Shown piece by piece: positions 10,915 to 22,599 of a stretch of 64,000 nucleotides of DNA. Location of the stretch: contig JAIQDT010000108.1 of assembly GCA_021521415.1 (NCBI GenBank), forward strand, positions 819,501-883,500. The letters are read 5' to 3'. Every line of letters starts with the position of its first letter. Position 1 is the first letter of the stretch. This DNA comes from Bidens hawaiensis. Its lineage: Eukaryota > Streptophyta > Magnoliopsida > Asterales > Asteraceae. Below the pieces are notes generated by a model, which saw only the letters and a program-made list of their open reading frames with translations, made no database searches and had not been told where the DNA came from. The position numbers were made by a program, and so were the translations under genes.

Positions 10915-11390
10915 ACAAGGTTAATTTCATATACTCCTAGAAAAATTGTCTATTTTATGCATACCCCTCCAAATTAATATCAAACATATTCATTTAAATA
11001 GTTAAATACCATATTTACTCACTTCAGTTAGTCTAAGTGGTGTTGGGTGTGTGTTCTCATGTGAGAGTAATGAGAATGAAGAGGATGATGAACTTGAATG
11101 AAGGTTTCAAGAGTAATCATTCTGGGTAATGAAAATTACAAATGTTTAAAGTCGGGAGTAAGAAAAACGAGAATCTGCATGCATGGGTATTAATTCTATC
11201 ATATGTATGTCTTAACTCTTAACCCATTTCGAAGTGTTCTTTATGAAAATTGAGCATACATGTAGCTTGAGGACCAAACCGATGTATATTATGGTTAAAT
11301 AAAGGAAATAGATATTTTGTATGAAGCAAATTCAAAGAATGGAGTCATCACTTTAAGATTTATATGCACATGCCAAACTAAATTAGGTAT
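10915..11390. other. Intergenic, no gene seen
   Basis: AT-rich sequence with no coding or repeat signature that I can support. Confidence 0.6.
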
Positions 11391-11397
11391 GAAGCGG

Positions 11398-11479
11398 GTT
11401 GACGGGTTGACGGGTTGATGGGTTTCAGAATTATATCAACCCATCAACCCAAAACCATCAACCTGTCAACCAATTTAAG
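11398..11479. repeat. Inverted repeat (hairpin) of GGTTGACGGGTTGA type
   Basis: The left arm (GGTTGACGGGTTGACGGGTT and continuing) pairs with the right arm (AACCCATCAACCC ... CATCAACCTGTCAACC) across a short AT-rich loop. The arms are about 30 bp and imperfect. Confidence 0.7.
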
Positions 11480-11676
11480 ATTTATATCACTTTTAAGATT
11501 TATATGCACTTTAAGATTTATTTTTCATTTTATCATTTATAAAGGAAAAATTATAAAAATGGAAAATTTGTATACTTTGTAGCCTGTGTGAATGACATGA
11601 ATAAAAATTATGTTAGTTTAGTAGTATAGATAGATGACTTAATGTGAGTTGGAAAGTTGATTTTTTAGTTCTAGTG

Positions 11677-12115
11677 TGTTGGAATCAAATGCAAGTGCCT
11701 TTTATGGTGATCTTTGAGCAAGATGCAACCTTTAGGAGACGTGTGTGGTATTGGTCATAGGTCATGTACAACACCACGTGTCTTATCCTATAAAATATGT
11801 CTAAAATCTATTGCACTTTGAAGTAAGGTATGTTATTCTTTTATAGGTTTGATGAAAGCTATTTGGGCCTATTTTAGTTTAGGGTGAAAGGTTCGTTTGG
11901 TTTTCTTGTTCTTTAGGTTATTTAACCTAATTAGGTCTCTATATATATACTTATCTATTGCACTGTAGTGTTTGTATTGTGGCTGAACAATAAAAGAAAC
12001 CTTAGTTGTAGCCTGTGGGTGTAGGTCTTCTTAACCAAATCGTGTAAATCTCGTGTTGTTTTACTTTTTGTTTGTGTGTGTTTGATTGTTATTTTCACTA
12101 CGTACTTCCCATGAT
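11677..12115 (+). repeat. Possible Copia-type solo LTR
   Basis: It starts TGTTGGAATC, a common Copia LTR start. A CTATATATATACTTATC box near 11938 is followed by AACAATAAAAGAAACC and a GTGTAAATCTCGTGTTG tail of the kind seen at Copia LTR 3' ends. A clear CA end and target duplication were not found, so this is tentative. Confidence 0.4.
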
Positions 12116-12303
12116 CGATAGCCAACGATTTCTAATGTTAAAAGGTTTGGTTTACTAATTCCAAACCTGAAAGTAATGTGAATCAACAGTTGGCTAGATT
12201 TTTAAGCACAACTAATAGTTGATTTTTAATATTATGTAAAAATGAATCATAAAAAGTGAAAGAAACATTGTTCATCATTTATAATTTTTTAATAGTTTTT
12301 AAA

Positions 12304-12722
12304 GGGGAATATCTCATAAAATAGTAATCAAGTTTCAAAAGTGTTTTAATTAGGTCACTCATGCACTTTTTTTCCCAAATTAGGCGTCATTGATTTTTTT
12401 TGTGCGTCAAAAAAAGAAATGGACGATAAGATGTGGGGGTCAGAATTTGCAATATGTGTAGTTAAATTTAGAAAATTTTACGTTAATTATATTAGATTTC
12501 AAAAATAAAAAATAAAATTAGCGTCGTCACTCAACGTCAACATAAAAAAAAGATACAAAGATTTCCTATGTGAAACATAAAACAAAAAGGCTAAAAATAT
12601 GTTAAAACCTTTAATTTTATAAAATATGAAAGTTGAGTGATTTAGTTGAAACATTTTTTAAAGTTAAGTGCCCTAATTGGAACAATTTTGAAACTTGATT
12701 ACCATTATATGAAATTGCCCCC
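12304..12722. mobile_element. Non-autonomous TIR transposon (MITE), about 419 bp
   Basis: The terminal inverted repeats are about 60 bp: left GGGGAATATCTCATAAAATA then GTAATCAAGTTTCAAAA; right end reversed GGGGGCAATTTCATATAATG then GTAATCAAGTTTCAAAA. A 7-bp direct duplication TTTTAAA flanks it (12297-12303 and 12723-12729). No coding capacity. Confidence 0.75.
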
Positions 12723-12729
12723 TTTTAAA

Positions 12730-13437
12730 GTGGTTGTGAGTGAATGAAAAAAAAGCGTAATGATATAGGTATAAAAATATTATTTAATTGAAAAAGAGAG
12801 AGAAAATATAATAGTTTTTAGTATAATTATAGAGATAAAGAATCTACTAAGATTCTCTAAAGCCTCTAATACCAAATAAAGTTTTTATATTTGTGTTAAT
12901 TAATATTCATGTACATGTTAAGTAAGGATAGCGACGGTAGTAGGGGTGGATGGAGTTTGACAAAATCGAAGGCGCCCCGAACACCCTAATATAAATATAA
13001 ATTATAACCTATTGGAGTTTGTCTGTTTAAGGATATTTAACTATTTTGATTAAAAATTTATATATATATATATATATTCGTTTGAGGCCCGTGTTACACG
13101 GGTAGTTAATTAAAATATAAAATATAATTAAGTGAAGTAGAATACATAACAAAGTTAGCATATATCATTAATAGACTCACATTTTACATTAAAATTATAT
13201 GAAATGAAGTTACTCGCGTACTTACAAGTTATCTCTAATACCAACAATAAGAACAGTTTTCTATAAAAGCAGATCTTTAAAATATCATCACAAGATAAAC
13301 ATCATAAGAAAAACGACTCAATTTTAATTTGACTTTTCTAAACAATATTTGAATTACATACAAACCATTTTGACAATTGCTCCGCTTCCTTTGTGTTGTA
13401 CCTGCATCATTCATTGCTCCCCTTCCTTTGGGTTATA

Positions 13438-13482
<45 letters not shown>

Positions 13483-13855
13483 CATTTTATTAAATTGTAT
13501 GTGAAGTCAAAAGTTCTTTTAAGTCACGAGCTATAGTGTCCCCCTAATAATGTGGCACCAAAGTCTACCAGATACATGAATCCATACTAAACGTATAAAT
13601 GGAACAACTAAAGGCATTTCGTTCATTGAACTTTAACCATTGAAATGCTAGTAGCACATATGATATTTGGTAACAATATATATGTTCATACTTCACAATT
13701 CACATATGACCAAATGGTCCAAATTCATGAAAATGTAAAGAGAATGGCTACCACCCCACTCGTTGAGGTATGTGTTCTGTATTTCTTTTAGTTATTTAAG
13801 TTTGAAATATTTAGTAATAGGCTTAATAAAAGTCGTTTGAACAAAAAGATATTTT
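12730..13855. other. Intergenic; Helitron-like hairpin and AT microsatellite
   Basis: CCCGTGTTACACGGG at 13089-13103 resembles the hairpin at the Helitron 3' end near 14291, but no CTAG end follows, so it is at best a relic. An (AT)n tract of about 20 units lies at 13440-13481. No gene was seen. Confidence 0.5.
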
Positions 13856-14276
13856 TCAATGGCCTAGTGTTAGGCCCAAAATTCCGTTTAAGTTCTTTGG
13901 CAGCCTAGGGTCCAGCTTATATGTATGGTTTGGCCCAAGTATTCGGCCCAAACATCTATTTAAAGTCCATCTTCCCAGAGCCAGTAGACTGCATTCGGAA
14001 GGTTTTGTCCTATGACTTTGCATCGATTTGTCTCTGTTTTCTCTTTGTTCCATGTACATTGGGTCTCTACCTTCTTGCTAGTTCCGTTGATTTTAAGTCT
14101 TTGCAAGTTAGAGGTGACACTTTTGACACAAATAAGATATAGGTCGTCAACCCGTTAATCCACCAACCTAAAATGATTGACATCCTAAGAAAACCATGCC
14201 TTGCAGCCTTGTAGGAGTATATATTGTATAGTGGGCCAGTGGCATAGTGCAGCTAAACGAAGATGCCTATTCTTAA

Positions 14277-15599
14277 CTAGGTTAGGATCCCGTGTGTAAC
14301 ACGGGTTAGAATAAATAAATTTTAATGATGACACAATGTAAAACACAAATAATGTGTTAAATTGTTTATATAAATATGTAGTTTATAGTATAATAAATTA
14401 CATATTAAACGACATGGTGTGTGTATATACATACATACATGTATATATATAGCTTTATATTCCTAAATCTCTAAATATTTATATGTATATAACATTTATA
14501 GTTTTATATGTAACATAACCGTGTTTGTCTCTACATGTATTTCATGTCATCCGTTTTATCTTTGTGTTCTTAACAACGGATATAGAATATGAAACTGTAC
14601 AACATTTATAGTCCGGATAACATGAAATACTTTTAAAACTAAGCAACCATACACGATATATCATGAAAGGGCTAATGACAAGTTTAATGACAAAAGCATT
14701 TTATAAGGTCATTGGGTATACTCTAACCCCAACATAAATTAAGATTACGTGGCACTTTAAAAATGGATTAAACCACTTCTCACTTGTGTTAAATTTGTTA
14801 AAAACGGGTCATGTATTATATGCTTTTAACGGGTTAAAAGGCGAAGAACAATATATTAAATTAACAATTAATATGAGTGATATGGAGTTAAAAGGATTAA
14901 ACCATTTACTTTGGGTGAGATGGAGTGAAAGAGAGAAAATAAGTGATGATGTTTATATGAAGTTAAGAGGGGTTAGAGAGTATACCCAATGGCCTAATAG
15001 TTGGTTTCCTTATTAATTTCTTCCTTAATATGGGATGGGATTAATATAGATTTTTTTTTAACTTTAAAATGTGTCAAGTGGCATAAGATGATCTAGTAAG
15101 ATGCTGACAGTCTGACACCACTACATTTTTATTTATTATGTTAAGAATTACTTATAAAGAATATAGAATTGTTGAAATGATAAAAACCGAGTATTTATTC
15201 TTTAAACTAAAGTTCTTTTATTTTGTTATTTTAATAATAATAACAATGATAATAATAAGTAAACACAATATTTCATTTTCTTATACATGAAAGAATAATA
15301 TGCACTCACACATGTCCATGAAGATACTCTCATTCTTGAAGTCTTAAAATTCAAAAATTACAATTTATAACAACACACATTTTTTATTGACATTTATTAC
15401 TAATTACTAATTAATCAACTCATAATAATAGGAGAAGCATATTTAAATAAAGGTTCAATTACCATTTAACAATTTTAATTATTTTTTTAATAAAGAATAA
15501 AAGTTTTAATGATTGAGATAAAACTTGCCAAGTGGCACAAATATGGTAAAATTAGATGCCAAGTGGCACAAATAGGTTTTTGTTTATTATAATAGTAGA
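14277..15599 (-). mobile_element. Non-autonomous Helitron, about 1.3 kb
   Basis: On the minus strand the element begins TCTACTATTATAATAAAC (15599) and ends with a hairpin CCCGTGT-TAC-ACACGGG, then ATCCTAAC, then CTAG (14277). It lies between A and T, the usual Helitron insertion site. TC start, CTRR end and a hairpin about 8-12 bp upstream of it are the Helitron signature. No Rep/helicase is encoded. A 76-codon frame at 14786-15016 has no recognisable domain. Two direct copies of CCAAGTGGCACAAATA (15529 and 15559 regions) lie near the 5' end. Confidence 0.75.
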
Positions 15600-16125
15600 T
15601 TACAGCTATTGAATATCGACTTAATATGGCAAGCCTTACAATACAAGTGAGAAAAGAGTAGGCGGGTTCGTTTCACGGAATGGAATGTGTAAGGCCCCGT
15701 TACCGGTAGCCCTACTTTGTGCGTTGGATTTACTCATAAACGCAGTTCTAAATATTAGAGTTGATAAAAACTTTCGCGGAATAATAAAACTTCAACCATA
15801 ACATTTTACATAACCATCAAATCATGTCTTATAAAACATCCGTAGTCAATTAAAGCAAAACATAGTCTTTAAAACATCACAACATTTCTCCGAGATGCCA
15901 GTATCTTCGATTCCATGCCATGTGTCTTCAGTCACGCGAGCTGCCTCAGCCTATTTGCCTGCGTGCATACTAAAAGTCAGTTATGCTGAGTGAGTTCTAG
16001 TTAATTACATAACTTACTTTTCATACACATATACGTGCCCGAAGGTACGCATTACATGCATATCATGTTCAGCATTCGTCCATACACATTCATATCTAAT
16101 CATACATTATAAAGGGCGTTTCACC

Positions 16126-16330
16126 CTACATACCTCGAATATTATTAGGGTCCGGTCACCCTTCATCCTCGGATATTATTAGGGTCCGGTACCCTTCATC
16201 CTCGGATATTATTAGGATCCGGTCACCCTTCATCCTCGGATATTATTAGGGTCCGGTACCCTTCATCCTCGGATATTATTAGGGTCCGGTACCCTTCATC
16301 CTCGGATATTATTAGGGTCCGGTACTCTTT
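16126..16330 (-). repeat. Tandem array, six units of 36-37 bp
   Basis: Units contain ATCCTCGGATATTATTAGGG then TCCGGT(C)ACCCTTC. The copies are nearly identical, unlike the diverged equivalent at 2120-2305. Confidence 0.9.
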
Positions 16331-17039
16331 CTTCCATAGCTTCATACTATACCTGTTCTTAAATACTTTTCCTGACAATACGTGCAATCTCCGAAGAGCG
16401 TTCACGTACCATTAACATATCATATGTACATTATGCATACATCATATATATATATTCATACATGCATCTTATCTTACATCATACATGGAAATCACATCTT
16501 TAGCTACCACCTGACGGTACATGCAATATCCGAAGATCGTTCACGCACCGTCAAGCAATCGTCATACATAAATCATACAAGGCATACACTTACCACTTAA
16601 GGTAAGTGTATTAACTATCACATCGAGTATGCACACAGCCCCGAATACATAACAAGGAAGTGGGGCTAGAAACTCACCTCAATGCGGTTGCGTTCACCGT
16701 TTACGGTTATTTCTTTCTTGAGCTGTGCACGATTAACTGTATAATAATTATACGTTTCAGTAAACTATCACTACACATATCGTCTTTCTAGTTTAATAAT
16801 TACCCTCAACGAACGGGGGTCAGGGGGCAGCGCCCCTGGCAGTGGGGTTCTAGGGGCGGCAGCCCCTAGCGGGGTCCAAGGGGCAGAGCCCCTGGCTGGG
16901 GTTAACTGTCTTAACACATTTTCCATTAGGGTTTTGAATCGTTATAAATTTGCTAACTTAAAATGTTCAAGGGCTTCTTTGCAATTAAATCATTCTTTTC
17001 TAAGTTCAGGGACCATTCTGTCATTCTGTTAAACTTTTA

Positions 17040-17345
17040 ATTCGTTACCGGTTCATAGCGAATTGGATTATCCTAGCGAGCTGGTTCCTATAACGAATTG
17101 AACCCTTAACGAACTGGACTCCTTAACGAATCAGTCCATATAGCGAACCAGTCCAAAAAGCGAATCGGACCTTCTAATTCGTTATTTCTTTTAACGAACT
17201 AATCATAACGAATCAAGGGTAATTCGTTACCCTTTTCCCTTAATGAATCAGAGACGAATCATAGGCGAACTAGAGCTAGTTCGTTGTGCTGCTTTATGCG
17301 AATCAACTAACGAATCACCTTCAATTCGTTAAGTCCCCATAGCGA
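17040..17345 (-). repeat. Array of degenerate AACGAATC / AGCGAACT motifs
   Basis: Cores of the form [TA][AG][CG]GAA[TC][CT] and their complements ATTCGTTA recur every 12-22 bp, with variable spacers. This occupies the same relative place in the LTR as the TCGATTACA array at 790-1325 in the related LTR, but the core sequence differs. Confidence 0.75.
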
Positions 17346-18239
17346 ACTAGGGTTAGGTCAGGGAATGTCAGAACATTCCCTGACATTCCTTATCCTCGTA
17401 CTACTATTCCGGCACCGCCTTTGCCGGAAAGCCGCCGGAAAGCCGCGAACACGTCGGAAAAATGAGTTTTAACTCGTTTTCACCGTTTTTCGTCCCGTTC
17501 GATCCAGATCTGAGCTAGGGTGACCCCTAAGCTCATCATAGGTTCGGTTTATACCCGATTCCACCCGGATCTCGTGACTTAAACGGTTTAACGGTTTCGG
17601 CTCGTCGTTTCGTGACCATAACTAACGGATTTAAGCTCATACAACAAAATACTATCATACCTTGGGTCGGGATCTGTTTCTTCTTCTATATTTCGGCTAG
17701 AGTGAGAGAGAAACTAGAGAGAGAGCTTAAATGTGTGTTTTGGTGGTGTAAGGGATATGTGTAAATGAAAGATTAAATGGGTAATTAATGGTTTATATAA
17801 TTATTGATCATGGGCTTAAGCCCATGGTCTTTCCTTATTTCTTCCATACCCCAAATCCATAACCCATATCCATTTACCCAACATTAGCCCAACTCATAAG
17901 AACTCATATTTCGTTTATTAACTGAAATCAGAAAACAAGATGTTACAGAATGGAATTGGAATTTGCATAGGATTTGGAATTTGAACATTTCAATAGGAAT
18001 TGGAATTGGAGAATTGAAATCTAATTACATTCTTAATGTGTTCGTTTGACAAATGAATAAGAATCAGTTTTTTTTAACAAGGATAACGGCGAAAACATTT
18101 TAGTTTTTTTTAGATTTTTTGTTTTTTATTTATATTTTGCGTTGTGATTTTTGTTAGATTCGAAATCCAATTCCTTCAAATTCGAAATCCTATGCAAATT
18201 CCAATTCCATATCATTCCGTGAAACGAACGCGCCCTCAA

Positions 18240-18612
18240 AAAAATATTCAAAAATAATAACAAATAATTCATAACTCAAAATATAAATAAAAAACAAAAA
18301 AAAATAAAAAAGTTAAAAATATTTTATTCGTTGTCCTCGTTAAAAAATAAAAAAAACAATAATAACTCGAGAAAAATTCCAATGAATTACCTTGAATTCC
18401 TTCACATTTTGGAAAGATTTGGAATTCCTTAATTTAAAGGAATTTGGAGGAATTGAATTCTTATTCCAATTCTTTGAACCGAACACATTTTACCAAAATG
18501 GAATTAAGATTCCAATTCTAACGAAACAAACACGCCATGTCATGGGATTTTAATTACAATTTCTTTGAATTCCCACGAATTTCCACGAATTCTGTTAAAC
18601 GAACACGCCTAA
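18240..18612. repeat. Further MITE ends of the CGTTCGTTT-type
   Basis: Two more right-end-like sequences, AACGAAACAAACACGCC (about 18519-18535) and GTTAAACGAACACGCC (about 18594-18609), follow GGAATT-rich sequence. These are probably partial or nested copies of the MITE interrupted at 15688. Confidence 0.5.
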
Positions 18613-19723
18613 AGGAAAACATTTAGAAGTTTTGAAACTTAATCAAAGAGTGGGCTATAGGCCTTATTAATTTTAGGTTGGAGCCTTTCTCAGTTTTTAA
18701 AAAAATAAACATGTATTATATTTTTATAGTTAACGTTATGTGTCATTTAAATTACTTTATCATGATTCTATGTATAGTAATAATTATCATTATACAAATA
18801 TATATTTAGTAAATTAAGTAAAATTATATAAATAACTGATTTGTATAGACTCGTAAGCGTACTCGAGCTCAATAAGTAAAGCTCGGTTTTGAACACGTTT
18901 ATTAAATGAACTTGTTTTTAGGCTTGAGCTAATTTAAACTCAACTTAATTCCAGCTTTTAACAACTCGGTCTAAAATAGTTAATGAACAGGTTAAAACAT
19001 TTACCCTCCTATTCAAACTTATTGTTTCATTCAAGTTGAAGCAACAATTTTAATGTGGAAAATAGTTCAATTTTTTAATATATTTGGTAGGTCTGGAATC
19101 ACCCCAATGAGACTATGACATCGACCGTTATTGAAAATGAAATATAACCAAAAGATAACTACAACTCTACAAGTATAGACATGTGCACACACGTTGAGCC
19201 ATTCACACACGTGCAACACATGCGCAAATTAGTGTTTAGGTTCTTCATATGTATGATTGCGAATTTGAATATGATACTGAATTTGAAATCGTTTGTGGCT
19301 TGAATTTTTTCTTAAAAAGTTAACCTCAACTTTTGATGATTTATAAACCGAATAAAAGACTTTTAGTTTTTTGAATCCAACTCTTCATTATTATTTTCTC
19401 TTGAAGTCATCTTCTTTCTTCTTTTGAGTTTTAACAATATAATGGATCGTGTCAAATTGACCAATTTTATAAATAAAACCATATTAGCCGAGCTCAATCT
19501 TTTTTATCAATTTGAAATTTGATTTGGGCTCGAGATTAACCTGGGCTCGGCTCGGCTACGGGTAAACATTACTATCTGTAAAATTTTATTAAAGATGTAT
19601 TACTACTTATAATCAATAGATATAAATGCGATTTACTCTTCTTCCTTGTTTTTTTAGAATGTAGTCTTTTACGTGTATATTGTCATGTACCCACTATATG
19701 TGATTCCTTTTTGTTATACAAAT
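18613..19723. other. Intergenic, no gene seen
   Basis: AT-rich sequence without a convincing coding frame or repeat boundary. Confidence 0.6.
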
Positions 19724-19728
19724 TATAA

Positions 19729-20712
19729 TGAAGAGGTAGGTCCCAGCAGAGCCCAGTTGGACCCGCAAGACTCACCTTAAACAGGGACGTCTGCGCAGAG
19801 ACCAACTGGATCCGCAGGACCAACCATGCTCAGAGACGTGACGTCCTTACGCGCAGTACGCAAGCTGGTCTCGCAGGAAATGCCTCCCAATGGTGAAGGA
19901 CTCCGCCTGTCCCCGCAGCCTCGGATACAAGCCATTAGGGAAGGCCACCCGCGCAGCATGGCTACACGCACAAGGCACTTAGCTCTCGATCATTCAGTGT
20001 CACCTGAAGGAATGAGCCAAGCCGGGAGCAATCCCGCACAGAGGCGGGAGGGGGAATACTCCCGCCCAAATAAGCCAGTCTGTATACTGAAGGACCTTTT
20101 ACTGTACCTGACGAGGTATGGGCGAAAGATCTGATCAGAGATACGACAGCTCACTGATACAGTATGGCGAGCAGCATGCTCCTGTACTGTATCACTATTA
20201 GCCGCTGCCTACTCACCAACTACTGTCATACCACGTGCGTAGCCGGCAGTTGGTGGAAAGGGAATAGTATACAGCAGGCCTGGTCACTATCAGCCGCTGC
20301 CTACCCACCAACTACCAGCATGGCACGTGTGTAGGCTACTGTTGATGAACAGGAACACTGTTGCAGCCGGCCATACCTCCTTGGAAACCTACCTTCGGCT
20401 ATAAATACCCCAAATTGTATGATCATCTGGACACAACATATCTTACTACATTATTATCATATTATACCTGATATCTGCTCTAGCAATCTCTTAATATACT
20501 TTTATTTTTAAAGAGCAATCTAGTCTGATTCTCACGCCGGAGGGTGGTCACAAGGAGGAACCCCCCCCCCCCTTCTCAGTGACGAGCTCACGGTGTCTGT
20601 TTTGCAGGTTATCAGAAGAACCATCTTCCAAGGGTCTAACCCCTAGTGGGAAACAGCTATCCAACCCCCAGGTTACCAGTAATCTGCCCGGGGTTCGGTT
20701 AGTGTTTCTTCA
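19729..20712 (+). repeat. 5' LTR of the gag-only element, 984 bp
   Basis: It starts TGAAGAGGTAGGTCCC and ends GTTTCTTCA. A TATA box GGCTATAAATACCCC lies near 20398-20412. Similarity to the LTRs at 45295-46391 and 53766-54631 (opposite strand) is obvious at both ends. Confidence 0.9.
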
Positions 20713-20713
20713 T

Positions 20714-20731
20714 TGGCGCCATCCGTGCATA
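20714..20731 (+). promoter_or_regulatory. Primer-binding site (TGGCGCC-type)
   Basis: TGGCGCCATCCGTGCATA lies one base after the LTR. Its first seven bases fit the tRNA-Asp 3' end used by Athila/Tat elements. Later bases differ, so the exact tRNA is uncertain. Confidence 0.7.
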
Positions 20732-20777
20732 AAGCTAGAACTTTATTTTTCTCCAGTTTTTTCAAACTTCTACAAAG

Positions 20778-22229
20778 ATGGTTAGAGAAATTCCGGTAAC
20801 CACAACCCCAGCTACTGGGATGAACACCGGCAACACAGTTTTTACGAACACTACCCCGGCTACCGAAGCCGGGGCAAGTGAAGTAAATTTTACGAACACT
20901 ACCCCACTTACCAAAGCTGGGGCAAGTGCAGTAAATGATCACCTATTGGGATCCACCGATATCCAGTTTGAGAAACGAAGACTCCCCCGCCAGACTCTCG
21001 ATGAAGTTAAGGCATGGGCGGAGGCACGACAAAAGGAATTCCAGGCTGAGTTGGACGAACGCTTGCGTTCCGTGCAACAGGCCGACGAATTCGAATACTG
21101 GGAGGATGACTCGGAGGAATCCGACTCCGACGCGAACCCTCGCCATAGGGCAAAAGGGAAGCGTAAGGAAACGGAATCCCAACCGAAAAGGCATTTTGGA
21201 CAAGCCTTCAAACCAAAAAGCACAGGTGGAAGTCCACGGGACTTCTCTAAAACGTTCAGACCAAACGTTGCAAATGCAGGAACGTCCAAATTTGCAAGGG
21301 ACATTGCTGAAGCAATCGCCCCAAAGAGTGCCAAACAAATGCCTAACATAGGCACATATGACGGTATATCTGATCCAGACGATCATTTGAACAGGTTCAT
21401 AGCGGGGGCAACCGTCAGTAATTGGACGGAACCCACGTGGTGTTACATGTTCCAAATGACGCTGGTGGGGGCTGCTAGAGCATGGTTCGATCGTCTACCG
21501 GTCAACCACATCTACGACTGGGCAGACTTCCAACAGAAGTTTAGCCAACACTTCAGCCAGCAACGAAAGTATACCGAGGAGCAATGGACAATCCTCAAAT
21601 GCATACGAGAGGAAGATGAATCTCTGCCAAACTTCATCACTCGCTTCAACTCAAAGAAGCTAAGTTTGGGCAATATCAGCGAAGATCTCGTTCGCGCTGC
21701 CTTCATCCAGGGCGCACATGACCCAGAGCTCATCCGCACCCTAACGGGTAAAGATGGCATGCCATCCACATGGGATGGCATCATGACAGCAGCAAAACGC
21801 TATGCGGAAACAGAGAAGCAACTGGGTAGAGATCTCCCACAGAGCACAAACCTCTACACCCAGAGGACGAGAGAAGACAACGTCCTCACCGCCCGACTAA
21901 ATAAAAAACGAAAGCTAGGCATTTGGCAGTCAAGGGTAAACTTTGACACCTCATCCGGCTTGCAACATCGGTTGGACGGAAGGGATAATGTACAGTCGCA
22001 CCGGAACTCCAGATGGACGCCACTCACCAAAAGCGTCACTGAGATATTCGCCACTGAAGAGCTCCCATGGCCAAAGCCTCCAATAATCCGACATCGTCAC
22101 GATGCTGATCGGAGCAAATACTGTGACTTCCACAAGACAAAGGGCCACAACACTGAAGAATGCATAGATGTAAAAGATATGGTCGAAGCATTTGTCAGAG
22201 ATGGGACGCTCGCGCACCTCGTGGCGTAA
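20778..22229 (+). CDS. Retrotransposon gag polyprotein, uninterrupted
   Basis: The 483-residue product starts MVREIPVTTTPATG, with repeated FTNTTP-(x)-AGAS motifs in the first 55 residues. An acidic stretch (DDSEESDSDANP) and a basic KGKRKE follow. The capsid-like core runs from about residue 185: DPDDHLNRFIAGATVSNW, WCYMFQMTLVGAARAWFDRL, FQQKFSQHF, FITRFNSKKLSLG, LIRTLTGKDGMP. Near the C-terminus YCDFHKTKGHNTEEC is a CCHC-type knuckle, and the protein ends in LAHLVA. Its family role is capsid assembly and RNA packaging. No pol frame follows, so the element would need trans supply of enzymes. Start chosen as the first Met after the PBS. Confidence 0.9.
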   Translation: MVREIPVTTTPATGMNTGNTVFTNTTPATEAGASEVNFTNTTPLTKAGASAVNDHLLGSTDIQFEKRRLPRQTLDEVKAWAEARQKEFQAELDERLRSVQQADEFEYWEDDSEESDSDANPRHRAKGKRKETESQPKRHFGQAFKPKSTGGSPRDFSKTFRPNVANAGTSKFARDIAEAIAPKSAKQMPNIGTYDGISDPDDHLNRFIAGATVSNWTEPTWCYMFQMTLVGAARAWFDRLPVNHIYDWADFQQKFSQHFSQQRKYTEEQWTILKCIREEDESLPNFITRFNSKKLSLGNISEDLVRAAFIQGAHDPELIRTLTGKDGMPSTWDGIMTAAKRYAETEKQLGRDLPQSTNLYTQRTREDNVLTARLNKKRKLGIWQSRVNFDTSSGLQHRLDGRDNVQSHRNSRWTPLTKSVTEIFATEELPWPKPPIIRHRHDADRSKYCDFHKTKGHNTEECIDVKDMVEAFVRDGTLAHLVA

Positions 22230-22599
22230 TAAAGGCTGAGCAGGCGAGTGCGTATAGAACCCCAGCTGGGAAAAACACGAATCAATTCCAGCTTCAAAAT
22301 CGAGACTACATGCTGCGTAAAGAACGAGATCCCGAACCAGGTGCGTATCGGCTCGATGGCACTCCCATCCCAACATGGAAGGGAGCTCATTTACACAGTC
22401 TGCATGTAAATCAATTCCAATTTGTAAAGAAAAGGCCAAGAGCCACTTCTAATGGAAATGATTCTCTTTAAGAACACCGAAGCTGATGATTTTACATTTA
22501 TACTTTTCTGAACTAATATGCCGGTTTTCACCGCATAATTACGTCGTCATTGCATGGGAAGGCGGTCCTACCCGCACGAACCCAGCAACGTGACAAACC

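Larger units (their letters stand above)
15688..17947 (-). mobile_element. Gypsy solo LTR, 2260 bp, with GAATG target duplication
   Basis: Read on the minus strand it starts TGTAACATCTTG (17947) and ends GGGGCCTTACA (15688). Perfect 5-bp duplications GAATG flank it at 15683-15687 and 17948-17952. It carries the 36-37 bp tandem array (16126-16330), the GAACTCACTCAGCATAAC segment and the CACCGGTAACG-type 3' end shared with the LTR at 1-2681. No PBS or internal region adjoins it, so it arose by LTR-LTR recombination. The frames at 16223-16405 and 16382-16600 are repeat translations. Confidence 0.93.
15659..18240. mobile_element. MITE interrupted by a solo LTR
   Basis: The left end GGCGGGTTCGTTTCACGGAATG (15661-15682 region) and its continuation after the LTR (GGAATTTGCATAGGATTTGG, 17964 on) form an inverted repeat with 18160-18240, which reversed reads GGGCGCGTTCGTTTCACGG and then GGAATTTGCATAGGATTTC. 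Removing the LTR leaves an element of roughly 320 bp with arms of about 80 bp. Confidence 0.7.

Noticed and set aside
13856..14142. Short frames on both strands around 13.9-14.1 kb
   Set aside because: No recognised domain; the sequence has GGCCCAA-type promoter-like words but nothing that supports a gene.
20943..21455. 170-codon minus-strand frame opposite gag
   Set aside because: It is a mirror of the intact gag reading frame and has no motif of its own.
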